NCBI RefSeq assembly: GCF_044788715.1 | Contig: NZ_CP173170.1 | Coordinates: forward strand, 3,348,001-3,412,000 | DNA from: Methylotuvimicrobium sp018830325 | GTDB taxonomy: Bacteria; Pseudomonadota; Gammaproteobacteria; Methylococcales; Methylomonadaceae | DNA length: 64,000 bases | Direction: 5' to 3' | Part shown: one piece after another, positions 16,632 to 25,112 of the stretch | Numbering within the stretch: position 1 is the stretch's first letter | How the letters are laid out: the number at the start of each line of letters is the position of its first letter | Position numbers and translations under genes: made by a program | The notes under the pieces: model-generated | Told to the model about the DNA's origin: nothing | Seen by the model: the letters and a program-made list of their open reading frames with translations, nothing else | Databases searched by the model: none

Positions 16632-19037
16632 ATTTCCCTCTCGGTGCTGTCTGATTTTTGTAAAATGACCAACAACCACATCTGGGGAAATTGCGTTGTC
16701 ATTGAATATTGGAAAGGCTTCTCTAAGCTTTGCCACCTCATCCTCAAGGTACTCTCGCATCAACTCTGTTCTTAAAATAGCCTGATTTCTAGAATCCTCT
16801 CTATTTTGAGATATCTTTTTTGCTATATCGTAATTATAAATATATGTATCAAATGGAACATTAGACAAATATTCAGATCTACTGGATATAAGCCTTATGT
16901 GATAATAGCCGGATGCGGTTATTTTTATGTAGTCAATCTCTCTAATGCCTTTATTTCGCTGATGGTCAGCCGATATGAGATTGCTTACCAGAAGCTCCTC
17001 AAGAGCCCACATAACATCTTCCTTTACATATCCCATTCCCGACATATATTCCAATATATCTTGGACATACATATAGCCTTCGATACTGTATGAGGATGTA
17101 TTTTTTCTGTTTCTTGCCAAGTACTCAAGAATTTCTGGCACTAAAAAATTATTCGCTGTACTAGATGAACCCGGTGTACTAAAGATATTGTATATATATC
17201 CATGATTTCGGGAGTAATACCGATAGTTCGTCCTCATAAGAACCCTAATAATAAGCCACTCCGGAATACCTTTCCCATTACCTTCAGTTATACCGAATAT
17301 CAAATTTTCACTTATATATCCTGATATTAATATCTCGGTAAATATTTCTAGCGCTCTTCGTATATTCTTACCGGATAGGGCTTCTAGCATTACACTAACT
17401 TTTCTTGAAGGGTCAAAAATCGATCTGTAAATAGAGAATAAATATTTCCCTAGCTTAGTGGCTGGGTAATGTATTGTTATGCCGTTTGGAAGTTCGTACT
17501 CTAGGTTTTTATCTGATTGCTCCGTGAGATATTCAATGACAAGTTCCAACCGTTTTTTAACAACATTAATAAATCTGGGCGATGAAATTCTAAACGCAAA
17601 CGGCTTTAGAAACGCATCCAAGGGAGGTTGATTCCTAAATGCATCATAAGTTTCATCCCGCAGGGAAAGAATAGAGAAACATTTGTTTTTATTTCTGAAC
17701 CATTGAACTGTTTGAAATATTTTTAGCTGTTGCTCTCTATCGCGTCTATCTACGTTATCAAAAACAACAACAACAGGAATATCTTTGTCCCCAGAATAAA
17801 AACGCATAATTCCAGAACATAGCTTAATTGGGTCATCAAACCATTCAATCAGTTTCGTAGAGATTATCTTTGCAAATTCTAATTTATCTGCTTCTTCTAA
17901 TCGACTTAATGGCCCTCTTTTTAGCAGCCTTATATCAGGAGCAAAATATCTATCTAGATTTTCACTTGATAGAAATTCTTCGCCATAAACGTCAACTAAT
18001 CTGTCAATTATCTCCTGGCATACCCACTTCTCTACATCATCTAGGCTATCACTTGCATTATTGAAATTTACAACCACGTAAATAATGTTATCTCTTATTT
18101 CTTTTTCTATTAAGTGGTTAAAGTATCTCTGAACAAATGTAGTCTTTCCCGAGCCGACACCACCTAGAAGAAGAATGAATGGATCAGGGTTATTACGCCT
18201 TTCACAGTAAGCGCCTTTCAAAGCGCCATCTAATTCCGATGCATGCTTTTTACTTGTTGTAATTTTAGTAATATCCGATTGCTTAGGAACCCTATCTTTC
18301 AGCAAAGATTCTAGTGTTGCGTTATATTGTGTTACTTCGGTAGAAGAACAATAGGCTCGCTCAATAATTTCTTGAGAGGTAGCCGTAACATCTGGGTCGA
18401 AATATCTTCTAAGTAGGGGAGCCAAATCAGATGCAAAGGTATTTGATTGTATCGATTCGCTTTGACGGCTTGGCCCGCCAATAAGGGATAATGGTCGTAT
18501 TGCACCTTCAGGAAATATTTTAGCTCTGATCTCTTTAGCCCAATCGAAAAGAACCCTTCTACCAATAGTCAATTCAATATTATCAAGAGCTTTTGCTCCT
18601 GGACATAATTCGCTTATATCTAAGTCATTGACGCCAATTTCAGAGTCCCAAAATCCATACTGTAATCGGTCACCATTTGTAGCCAATATGTACTTAATAG
18701 GATTAATGCCTTCTGGGTATTTTTTATTTAGCTCAGTCGCGTAGAGCCTTGCTTCTCTGTAGCCTTCAAGAGAATTTACACTTTTATCTTTTGCTTCTAT
18801 CACTATAACTGGAATCCCACCAATATAGACGACGTAATCGGGGTAGTAGCCAACTTTTTTCCCAGCGCCTTTATCTATAGTTGTTGGTGCGAGGTAATCT
18901 TTAGTTTTTATCTCTTCATTGCCATATCCAAGAATCTTTGTAAAAAAAGGGAGTATGAATTTTTGTTCTACATCACTCTCTGTAGAGTATTCTTCTTTGT
19001 TAATATCTAGCACATTCCCATCCCTTTTCTGATGCAT
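16626..19037 (-). CDS. HsdR-N-like nuclease fused to a P-loop NTPase (cassette gene)
   Basis: 803 residues from the ATG at 19037, which follows a GGGA-type ribosome-binding site; an in-frame TTG at 19118 would add 27 residues but lies among operator-like palindromes. The N-terminal domain resembles HsdR N-terminal nucleases (YYPDYVVYIGGIPVIVIEAK, with D and E-x-K). Then comes a P-loop ATPase: Walker A LLGGVGSGKTTF and Walker B VVVVFDNVDRRD, followed by RDETYDAF, a likely sensor region, and helical C-terminal domains (possible winged helix around VKEDVMWALEELLVSN). Fusion of a restriction-type nuclease with a STAND- or KAP-like NTPase suggests a defence effector. An attC-like site begins at its stop codon. 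Confidence 0.75.
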   Translation of the reverse strand: MHQKRDGNVLDINKEEYSTESDVEQKFILPFFTKILGYGNEEIKTKDYLAPTTIDKGAGKKVGYYPDYVVYIGGIPVIVIEAKDKSVNSLEGYREARLYATELNKKYPEGINPIKYILATNGDRLQYGFWDSEIGVNDLDISELCPGAKALDNIELTIGRRVLFDWAKEIRAKIFPEGAIRPLSLIGGPSRQSESIQSNTFASDLAPLLRRYFDPDVTATSQEIIERAYCSSTEVTQYNATLESLLKDRVPKQSDITKITTSKKHASELDGALKGAYCERRNNPDPFILLLGGVGSGKTTFVQRYFNHLIEKEIRDNIIYVVVNFNNASDSLDDVEKWVCQEIIDRLVDVYGEEFLSSENLDRYFAPDIRLLKRGPLSRLEEADKLEFAKIISTKLIEWFDDPIKLCSGIMRFYSGDKDIPVVVVFDNVDRRDREQQLKIFQTVQWFRNKNKCFSILSLRDETYDAFRNQPPLDAFLKPFAFRISSPRFINVVKKRLELVIEYLTEQSDKNLEYELPNGITIHYPATKLGKYLFSIYRSIFDPSRKVSVMLEALSGKNIRRALEIFTEILISGYISENLIFGITEGNGKGIPEWLIIRVLMRTNYRYYSRNHGYIYNIFSTPGSSSTANNFLVPEILEYLARNRKNTSSYSIEGYMYVQDILEYMSGMGYVKEDVMWALEELLVSNLISADHQRNKGIREIDYIKITASGYYHIRLISSRSEYLSNVPFDTYIYNYDIAKKISQNREDSRNQAILRTELMREYLEDEVAKLREAFPIFNDNAISPDVVVGHFTKIRQHREGNA

Positions 19038-19051
19038 AACTATTGATTCCC

Positions 19052-19177
19052 AGGCAAATCTGCCCGATAAGTTGATATTGACGATCTTTTCAGGCACTTT
19101 TACCCTGATAACACCCAAACCCAGGCATATTTGCCTTAATCACTTGATATTAGACATAAATTCAGGCAAATTTGCCT
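19052..19177. promoter_or_regulatory. Array of palindromic operator-like sites
   Basis: Three copies of a 14-bp palindrome: AGGCAAATTTGCCT (19164-19177, perfect), AGGCATATTTGCCT (19123-19136) and AGGCAAATCTGCCC (19052-19065). A weaker match, AGGCACTTTTACCC, is at 19092-19105. Starts are 41, 31 and 40 bases apart. They lie between the promoter at 19196-19223 and the ATG at 19037, with the first overlapping the region of the ribosome-binding site. No dedicated regulator gene is adjacent. Confidence 0.65.
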
Positions 19178-19195
19178 ATATAATAAATTCGCCTC

Positions 19196-19223
19196 ACTAT
19201 AGCCGCTAACAATTTTATGTCAA
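19196..19223 (-). promoter_or_regulatory. Strong sigma-70-type promoter, Pc-like position
   Basis: On the minus strand TTGACA (19223-19218), 16 bases, TATAGT (19201-19196): a near-consensus promoter reading toward the nuclease/NTPase gene. The -35 box overlaps the first codons of the truncated integron-integrase gene on the other strand, which is where cassette promoters (Pc) are placed in integrons. Expected start of transcription is near 19189, about 150 bases before the ATG. Confidence 0.6.
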
Positions 19224-19306
19224 GTTCAAAATCGCCGACCTTGTTGGAAGATGTTCGCCGCGTCATGCGGCTCAAGCATTATTCATTACATACCGAACAC
19301 TCGAAA
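19217..19306 (+). pseudogene. 5' fragment of an integron-integrase gene (intI)
   Basis: 30 codons starting MSSSKSPTLLEDVRRVMRLK and continuing HYSLHTEHS. The LL-x-x-V-R-x-x-x-R-x-K-H-Y-S-x-x-T-E pattern matches the N-terminal SAM-like domain of chromosomal integron integrases. The coding sequence is cut at 19306, exactly where an inverted-repeat element begins; the catalytic domain is absent. Divergent orientation to the adjacent cassette-like gene is the standard intI/cassette layout. A XerC/D-type recombinase is a less likely alternative. Confidence 0.7.
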
Positions 19307-19378
19307 ATAACTGGGGTCAAATACAAATTAAACACAGGCCAATTCAGTATCATTTAACTCGTACTTGACCCCAGTTAT
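19307..19378. mobile_element. 72-bp inverted-repeat element
   Basis: Ends ATAACTGGGGTCAA and its near complement TTGACCCCAGTTAT (19365-19378); the centre is shared with the copy at 9818-9881. Too small to encode anything, so a MITE- or REP-like element. It sits at the break point of the intI fragment. Confidence 0.8.
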
Positions 19379-19431
19379 TCTTTTTGTATTCTTTTTGGGC
19401 TTTAGCATGGATTGTTATCCCTCAACGCAAA

Positions 19432-22335
19432 TCAGGCATCTGTCAGGTCATCCGAATGAATCACGCATTTAAAACGCGCAAAGGTTCGCATGTCCTCCGT
19501 CGCCCGCATGGGCTGATAATTCGGATTGTTCGCGATCAACTCATACTCGCCTTGGCCTAATTTTCGAACATATCTCAATAAATACTGATCATCGCCCGAT
19601 ACATCCTGCCTTTCAATTGCGACGATTTGATGACTAATGCTTCCCGCGCGGTCGGGCGTGATCGCCTCAAGCAGAAGCAAATCGCCATCCTTGATCGGAT
19701 TTTTTCCGCCATCCATCGAATTGCCGGTTGCGCGGGCAATGAAATGCCGCTCCGAATCCACTCGACCATAATGTTCCGGTAAAACGATCTTATGAACACT
19801 ATCTTCATCATGTTGACTAGCTTTAAAAAATCCGCATGCGATTTTCAAGTCCTGAAAGTAAGGGATCCTTTGTTTTCTAGCGCTGTTGATGTCGATGACG
19901 TCCGCTTTCGGCCTACTTTCTACCGGTGGAACTTTTCGGAGTCTTTCTTCGTATTGCATGTAACGATAGTCGATCAGCTCACCGATCAATGCGAGAAAGA
20001 CGTCGATTTCGTTTTCCGGAACATCGCCACTAAATTGAAACCGCTCGTCATCAATTTTAAAAAAAGCTTGATCGGTCGCCTTATTGCCGCCCGTCCACGC
20101 TTTGATGGGATTGGATTTCCAGTAACTTCGCCAGCGGTTAATTGCCCTACCCTCTAATCGATTGACCGACCTAAACTCATCGGGCAAATCGGCAAGCAGG
20201 GCGCGACGGCGCTGGATAATGCCGAAACAACGCACGGACAAATCTTTGATATCGATTGCCTGCCGAAAACCGTCGAATTCCAAAAGCGCTTCCAAAAGAA
20301 CGATTTTGTAGGATTTAGTCAGGTTGGTAATTTCAATTTCTTTGAAGAAATCTTCAAAACGGCTGAAGCATTCGCTTTCTTCTACCGAAAGATCCTGCTC
20401 GGAAACAATAAAATTCAGCCACTGGCCATATTGTTGACGAATGACTTGAACCTCGCCGCCCGCGTTATAAAATTCCGCCAAAGTTGGCCTTCGATCTTTC
20501 GATGACTTCAACGAACGATAAATCTCTTCTTGGGTATCGATATTCGTCGCGATTAATTTTGCAAGAAAGTCGATGGCTTGAAGATCAAAGTTCACATAAC
20601 AGCCATCAGGCAGATTGAGCGTGTTTGATTGAATTTGCTTGATGAACTCGCTACGTTCACGTTTGGAGATGCCCACATTGAAAAGCGCTTCGGGCTTGCG
20701 AAAAAAGCTCAGGTGATTTCCGATAAAATCCAACACGACCAAGCTATCTTTCAGAAGATGTCTTCGTAATCCGCGCCCTAACTGTTGAAGAAAAATAATT
20801 TTCGATTCGGTCGGCCTGAGCAATAAAACGGTATCGATAAGCGGTAAATCAATACCCTCATTGAACAGATCGACCGAAAATATGATATCTATTTCAGCAT
20901 TTTCCAATTTTGATAAGGCTTCGTTACGCCGAATGGAAGAATCACTGTGCACGGATACCGCTTTATAGCCCTGCTGTCGAAAGAAATCGGCCATATAATC
21001 CGCGTGTTTTTTTGACACGCAAAATGCCAGCGTCCTGACTTGTTTCAACTCCACCCAGCGCTTGAGCGCATGTTTGGCCCGTGCTTGGGTAGCCAGCTTA
21101 TTCTGTAATTGATCCGGGTCAAATTTGCCGTTGCGCCAGGGTATGCTTTGGTAATCGACTTCCTGGTCGGCAATGCCGTAATAATCAAACGGACTTAAAA
21201 GACCGGAGTTAATGCCTTCGAACATATCGCGGCGATAAACCAAATTATCGTCACAAAGCGACAGAATGTCCGCCTGATCGGTACGCTCCGGCGTTGCCGT
21301 CAAGCCCAATAAAAACCGGGGTTTGAAGTGATTGAGTAATTGCCGATAGGTGGGTGCGGATGCGTGATGAAATTCATCGACGACAATGTAATCGAAATGA
21401 TTCGGCGCGAATTTGTTTAAGTGATGCTGTTTGCCCAAGGTTTGGATCGAAGCAAACAACATATCGGCGTCCAGTTGATGATCCAGCCCTGTGAATTTCG
21501 CGACCTTGGTTGTCGGCCGAATACAGACAAAGGTATATTCGGCTTGACTCAGAATTTCTTCTCGGTGCGCGACAAACAATACTTTGTTGCTATTCAATTG
21601 TAGGCTATCAAACGCGGCTAGCCAGGTTTTACCCAGCCCCGTCGCCATGACGACCAAGCCGCGTTGATAACCCATTTCACGAGACTGCTTTAGCGCTTTT
21701 AGCGCTTCTTGTTGAATGGCATTGGGTTCCGGCGGGAGTGTTGTTTCTTCTTTTTCCAATTCCGGAAAAAGAACGATAGGCCGATTTTCGAATCTTTTTT
21801 GATAAACCTCTATCCAATGATTCGACAATCGCTGAGTACTGGAATGGGTATAAATTTGTTCAAATTTACGACAAATTTCATCAAACCTGGCCGTATTTTC
21901 TTCGAGTTCCACCCTGAGATTCCATTCCAAGCCATGCTTCAATGCGGAACTCGAAATATTACTGGAGCCAACATAGGCATGACCGCCGCTCTTACCTTGC
22001 TCACTCGAAAAGGCGAAGATATAGGCTTTCATATGAAAGCTTTGTCCATTGAGTGTTTCGAATACCCGGACATCGGCACCGGATTCTTGCAACAAAAGCA
22101 AATGACGCAAAGCGGCCGGTTCCGTAACGCATAGATAATCCCCGGTTAAAATGCGCATTTCAACGCCCCGTTCAAGCGCATCGATCAAGGCGTCAAGGAT
22201 CAAACGTAGCCCGCTTTGCCGGATAAAAGACACCGTAATATCGATCCTGCTGGCGGAATTGATATCGTTCTTTAGCTTTGGCAGAAAAGGATCGTCGCCA
22301 CCCGTGATCAAATGTTGGATTACATTAGACGTCAT
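19432..22335 (-). CDS. PLD nuclease/SF2 helicase with a UmuD-like C-terminal domain
   Basis: 967 residues. N-terminus: phospholipase D-like nuclease (FHMKAYIF with H101/K103, then GSSNISSSALKHGLEWN). Middle: SF2 helicase (MATGLGKT 230-237, DEFHH box, GLTATPERTD, QLGRGLRRH) and a DUF3427-like region. C-terminus (about 830-967): S24/LexA-UmuD fold with a Cys-Gly bond (C834-G835) as in UmuD cleavage sites and the Ser nucleophile in ATGNSMDGG (S873), but the expected catalytic Lys in the 'VKKL' position reads VRKL (R924). It may therefore bind RecA filaments or dimerise without cleaving. It overlaps the upstream methyltransferase gene by 11 bases. A DNA-damage-linked restriction or repair role is inferred. 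Confidence 0.85.
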   Translation of the reverse strand: MTSNVIQHLITGGDDPFLPKLKNDINSASRIDITVSFIRQSGLRLILDALIDALERGVEMRILTGDYLCVTEPAALRHLLLLQESGADVRVFETLNGQSFHMKAYIFAFSSEQGKSGGHAYVGSSNISSSALKHGLEWNLRVELEENTARFDEICRKFEQIYTHSSTQRLSNHWIEVYQKRFENRPIVLFPELEKEETTLPPEPNAIQQEALKALKQSREMGYQRGLVVMATGLGKTWLAAFDSLQLNSNKVLFVAHREEILSQAEYTFVCIRPTTKVAKFTGLDHQLDADMLFASIQTLGKQHHLNKFAPNHFDYIVVDEFHHASAPTYRQLLNHFKPRFLLGLTATPERTDQADILSLCDDNLVYRRDMFEGINSGLLSPFDYYGIADQEVDYQSIPWRNGKFDPDQLQNKLATQARAKHALKRWVELKQVRTLAFCVSKKHADYMADFFRQQGYKAVSVHSDSSIRRNEALSKLENAEIDIIFSVDLFNEGIDLPLIDTVLLLRPTESKIIFLQQLGRGLRRHLLKDSLVVLDFIGNHLSFFRKPEALFNVGISKRERSEFIKQIQSNTLNLPDGCYVNFDLQAIDFLAKLIATNIDTQEEIYRSLKSSKDRRPTLAEFYNAGGEVQVIRQQYGQWLNFIVSEQDLSVEESECFSRFEDFFKEIEITNLTKSYKIVLLEALLEFDGFRQAIDIKDLSVRCFGIIQRRRALLADLPDEFRSVNRLEGRAINRWRSYWKSNPIKAWTGGNKATDQAFFKIDDERFQFSGDVPENEIDVFLALIGELIDYRYMQYEERLRKVPPVESRPKADVIDINSARKQRIPYFQDLKIACGFFKASQHDEDSVHKIVLPEHYGRVDSERHFIARATGNSMDGGKNPIKDGDLLLLEAITPDRAGSISHQIVAIERQDVSGDDQYLLRYVRKLGQGEYELIANNPNYQPMRATEDMRTFARFKCVIHSDDLTDA

Positions 22336-22945
22336 TGTCGGCTTGTTTTTTTGCGTATAAATTCAGCCAAGTCTGATGACTGCCTCTAAGCGGTTTTGTC
22401 TCGGTAAAAAGATCGACAATCTGTAAATCCGAATGGGCGGCTAGCAATTCAGACAAGTCGGCTTCCGTGTAATCATTGAAAAAACGCCCTAGCTCATCCA
22501 CTCGTTCGTCGGCACCATATTTAAAAGACATATAGACGATACCGTGCGGTTTCAAAGCCTTTGTCATTCTTCGTATAATGGAGTCCATTTCCGATTTTGG
22601 GCAATGCAACAGACTGGCGCAGGCCCATATACCGTCGAAAGCCTCAAAATAATCGAGCTCTTGAAAAGCTAGGACATCAACCGTTTTGCCAATAAATTCG
22701 CTTGCTAGTTTTGCAATGGCTTCAGATGCATCGACAGCCGTCACTGAATAACCTCGATCGATAAAAAATCGACTGTCACGGCCTGAACCGCAGCCTAAAT
22801 CCAAAATGTGCCCGCCGTCAGGGATGAAATTCAGAAAACGATTTCGATGGTCTGAAACATCTAAAGAGGAAGTTTCAGCAACATACTGTTCAGCATTGGC
22901 ATTATAGAAATCGATTGTTTGCTTTTTATTATTAGTTTGGGGCAT
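22325..22945 (-). CDS. Class I SAM-dependent methyltransferase
   Basis: 206 residues with the Rossmann methyltransferase motifs: FYNANAEQYVAETSSLD at the start, motif I HILDLGCGSGRDSRFF, VTAVDASEAIAKLA and FDGIWACASLLH. It is of the small soluble TehB/UbiE-like kind, not a typical DNA methylase (no DPPY or PC motif), so it is unlikely to be a host-protecting modification enzyme; the substrate is unknown. It is first in a two-gene operon, and its 3' end overlaps the PLD/helicase gene by 11 bases, so the two are co-translated. Confidence 0.85.
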   Translation of the reverse strand: MPQTNNKKQTIDFYNANAEQYVAETSSLDVSDHRNRFLNFIPDGGHILDLGCGSGRDSRFFIDRGYSVTAVDASEAIAKLASEFIGKTVDVLAFQELDYFEAFDGIWACASLLHCPKSEMDSIIRRMTKALKPHGIVYMSFKYGADERVDELGRFFNDYTEADLSELLAAHSDLQIVDLFTETKPLRGSHQTWLNLYAKKQADNDV

Positions 22946-22997
22946 ACCGATGAAGGTCTAAATTTTAAATCTCATAATTAATTTTTAATGGCGGCTT

Positions 22998-23198
22998 TTA
23001 TGCTTCGCGCAGCAACACAATGTCGCTTAAATAGTTGCTTATGATTTGTGCGTCCGTTGCCGTTAATGCAGGAAACGATAATAGTTCTATTTCGGTAATG
23101 ACGGAATAGCCATAACGTCCATTCGGTAAATTTTCCGCCAAGCGGTCATTCAGCAGGTAAATCAGAATATTCGTATCAAACAGGTAGTTAATACTCAC
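22998..23198 (-). pseudogene. Truncated VapC PIN toxin
   Basis: 66 residues beginning MSINYLFDTNILIYLLNDRL (first PIN Asp) and continuing YGYSVITEIELLSFPAL (conserved Glu). The normal VapC is about 125-135 residues; the second half with the remaining acidic residues (typically LPDAIIAATAL) is absent in every frame downstream. The remnant cannot form a complete active site. It overlaps its antitoxin by 4 bases. Confidence 0.75.
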
Positions 23199-23464
23199 GA
23201 CTTGTCCTCATGCCGTCGCCATTCGTCACGTTGTTGCTGTTGCCATGCTACGGGGTCATCTATCGCTGCAAACGCACTCACTCGCCCAGCCATTTGCATT
23301 AGTTTTGGCGCATGATCAACAAGCTGTGTATTGTCTTCAGTCAGCGCTTCATCAATGACTAATAAGATGTGATGCTTTCCTGGACGGATATTGGCCGGCA
23401 AAGTAATGGTAATCATACCGTTTTGATTGACCTCTGCTACGGTTTCTATATGTTGCATAAGCAT
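23195..23464 (-). CDS. VapB-like antitoxin
   Basis: 89 residues: short beta-type N-terminus (TVAEVNQNGMITITLPANIRPGKHHILLVIDE), then an acidic/aromatic tail (AAIDDPVAWQQQQRDEWRRHEDKS) of the kind that binds PIN toxins. ATG at 23464 or 23458. It is followed by a truncated vapC, so it is an antitoxin without a working toxin. The N-terminal pattern resembles that of the antitoxin at 5327-5563. Confidence 0.75.
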   Translation of the reverse strand: MLMQHIETVAEVNQNGMITITLPANIRPGKHHILLVIDEALTEDNTQLVDHAPKLMQMAGRVSAFAAIDDPVAWQQQQRDEWRRHEDKS

Positions 23465-23581
23465 GCTCCGGATAATTTAAATGTTATGGTATGGTTTTTT
23501 GATAAATAACGCGATAGCCTCGGTTATGTTGTTGGTAATGACAGAATAAACTCGTAGATGCGGTTCATGCCTCATCGGTTC

Positions 23582-24422
23582 CTATGAATTACGGACTTTA
23601 TTGAGGTACGGTGCAACAAATACTTTCACGCTTTCGAGAACCTCAAGCAGCCGTTGCGCTAATTCGAATGCCTTGTTCAATGTTATCGCTTGCAATTCGG
23701 GATCCTCCGGATAGTCGTGCGAAAAAGCGTTTCTGACTTCTCGCATAAGCAGCCAATCGTCCGCCGAATCGATTGCACCGATTTTTTCCAAGCGATAGAG
23801 CTTATCGATGAATGCTTTTAATTCGCCGGGCTCTTTGGTCAATTCCAATACTGCCGGAAATAACTGCACCACCATCAGATCTTGTAGCTTTGCAAAACGC
23901 GTCGAAAACTGATCGAGTATTGCAAGTTCTACATTGCTTAATCGCGATAACGCTTCTGCTGCAAATGGCGGCTACCCACTTAACACGGGACAGTTTAAGG
24001 TTAATCCGTTCGTGGTGAGACCTTCGGCTGCGTTCAGGAGAGCCCTGTCGAACCATGGACGGATTAACCATTCACCCTTCGACAGGCTCAGGGCGAACGG
24101 TTAATCCTTAGTGCTTTTCCCCGCCTTAAGTCATAGGTATCTACACAACTACTAGCCCCTTTTTCCTTGCGGGAGAAGGTTGGGATGAGGGGAATATAAG
24201 TGGTTGTTTTTACTCTCACCACTGCAACCCTCTCCAACAGGAGGGGGGTGCTAAGCCAGCTTGTAACTCATTGTATTTATGATATAAAAACTTGTGTAGA
24301 TACTTATGGCCTTAAGTGGGGAGCCCAAATGGCGAATGGGGCTGTAATTCTGTCATAGCCCAACGGAGCCGTTCGGCATGACGGTCACATGTTTTCAATA
24401 CGCCTTCGATTTGCTCTTTCAT
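23582..24422 (-). pseudogene. HEPN-type toxin gene split by a MITE
   Basis: The N-terminal part (24422 to about 24326) reads MKEQIEGVLKTCDRHAERLR to HSPF; the C-terminal part (23969-23582) continues AAEALSRLSNVELAILDQFS to the end and includes the HEPN catalytic motif REVRNAFSHDYP (R-x4-6-H-x-Y). Removing the 356-bp element and one 8-bp duplication gives 477 bases in frame, a 158-residue protein. It overlaps the preceding nucleotidyltransferase by ATGA (24419-24422), as in MNT/HEPN pairs. The toxin half is disrupted. Confidence 0.85.
23970..24325. mobile_element. 356-bp MITE with 8-bp target duplication, itself composite
   Basis: Ends GGCTACCCACTTAA (23970-23983) and the complement of GGCTCCCCACTTAA (24312-24325), one mismatch. 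Flanking CAAATGGC is duplicated at 23962-23969 and 24326-24333. Inside, a second pair of 17-bp inverted ends (CATAGGTATCTACACAA at 24134-24150 and its near complement at 24290-24306) marks a nested element, next to a TTCGACAGGCTCAGGGCGAA-type repeat. Confidence 0.85.
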
Positions 24423-24727
24423 TGCAATCGCACCCCAGTCTGTTTAGCTATCCGATAGATCGGCAAATCGACTGTCGTAGCGGCTCTGTGCAAGACGATA
24501 TCGATTTTTTGTTCACCGATTTTTTTGCGGAGCTCACGTAAAAATTGTAATTTGGCCGTTATCAATTCCTCGGCATTTTGTGTTGGTATTTCGATATACA
24601 GATCAATATCGCCGCCTTTGCGTGTATCGTCAACTCTCGATCCGAATAACCAAATCTGCGCTTCCTTGCCAAAGTAGCGTAACGCACTTTCACAGATGGC
24701 TTGCTTTTGTATGGGGCTTAGACGCAT
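24419..24727 (-). CDS. MNT-domain nucleotidyltransferase (antitoxin of the HEPN pair)
   Basis: From the ATG at 24727 (MRLSPIQKQAICESALRYFG) about 102 residues, with the nucleotidyltransferase signature IWLFGSRVDDTRKGGDIDLYIE and a third acidic residue in KIDIVLH. In-frame sequence upstream of 24727 overlaps another gene remnant and is not family-like, so the internal ATG is preferred. It precedes the disrupted HEPN gene with an ATGA overlap. Antitoxin-type enzyme, intact. Confidence 0.8.
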   Translation of the reverse strand: MRLSPIQKQAICESALRYFGKEAQIWLFGSRVDDTRKGGDIDLYIEIPTQNAEELITAKLQFLRELRKKIGEQKIDIVLHRAATTVDLPIYRIAKQTGVRLQ

Positions 24728-24800
24728 GATTCGTCCTCGTTTCTGATTGGGCGCATCTACCTGATTTATTTCAGCATTGGGATTGCCCAGAAGGCGCGTC

Positions 24801-25112
24801 TCACCCGCCGTGCTCATCCAGCCATGTTTGTAGATCGCTTAATTCTCTGAAATCCAACAACGCATCGGCCAAGTCTTCCAGAGCTTCGAGAGAGAGTGCG
24901 GGCAACTTTGACAGCAGTTGTTCGAGCGTTGGTTGTAGCCCGAGTTTTCGGCGCAATTGACGATTTATTAGCGCCATGCATTCGCTTTTACGACCTTCTT
25001 GTCTCAGTAATTGTGCTATACCCATGGTTTCACCTGCTTCTGATAGATAACGCTCACGATAGTTTTGTGTTTCTTGCTCGGTAAGATCCGCATAGTAATC
25101 AATAAATTCAAA
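24801..25112 (-). pseudogene. C-terminal remnant of an Rpn/YhgA-type nuclease with DUF4351
   Basis: The open frame reads EFIDYYADLTEQETQNYRE, then MGIAQLLRQEGRKSE and a DUF4351-type tail (LRRKLGLQPTLEQLLSKLPA, then LDFRELSDLQTWLDEHGG). Such tails end PD-(D/E)XK recombination-promoting nucleases of about 300 residues. The nuclease part is missing: upstream sequence becomes the AAAAAGGGGTCAGGTTACTT repeat at about 25113. A TTG/ATG inside could express the last 74 residues. Confidence 0.7.
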
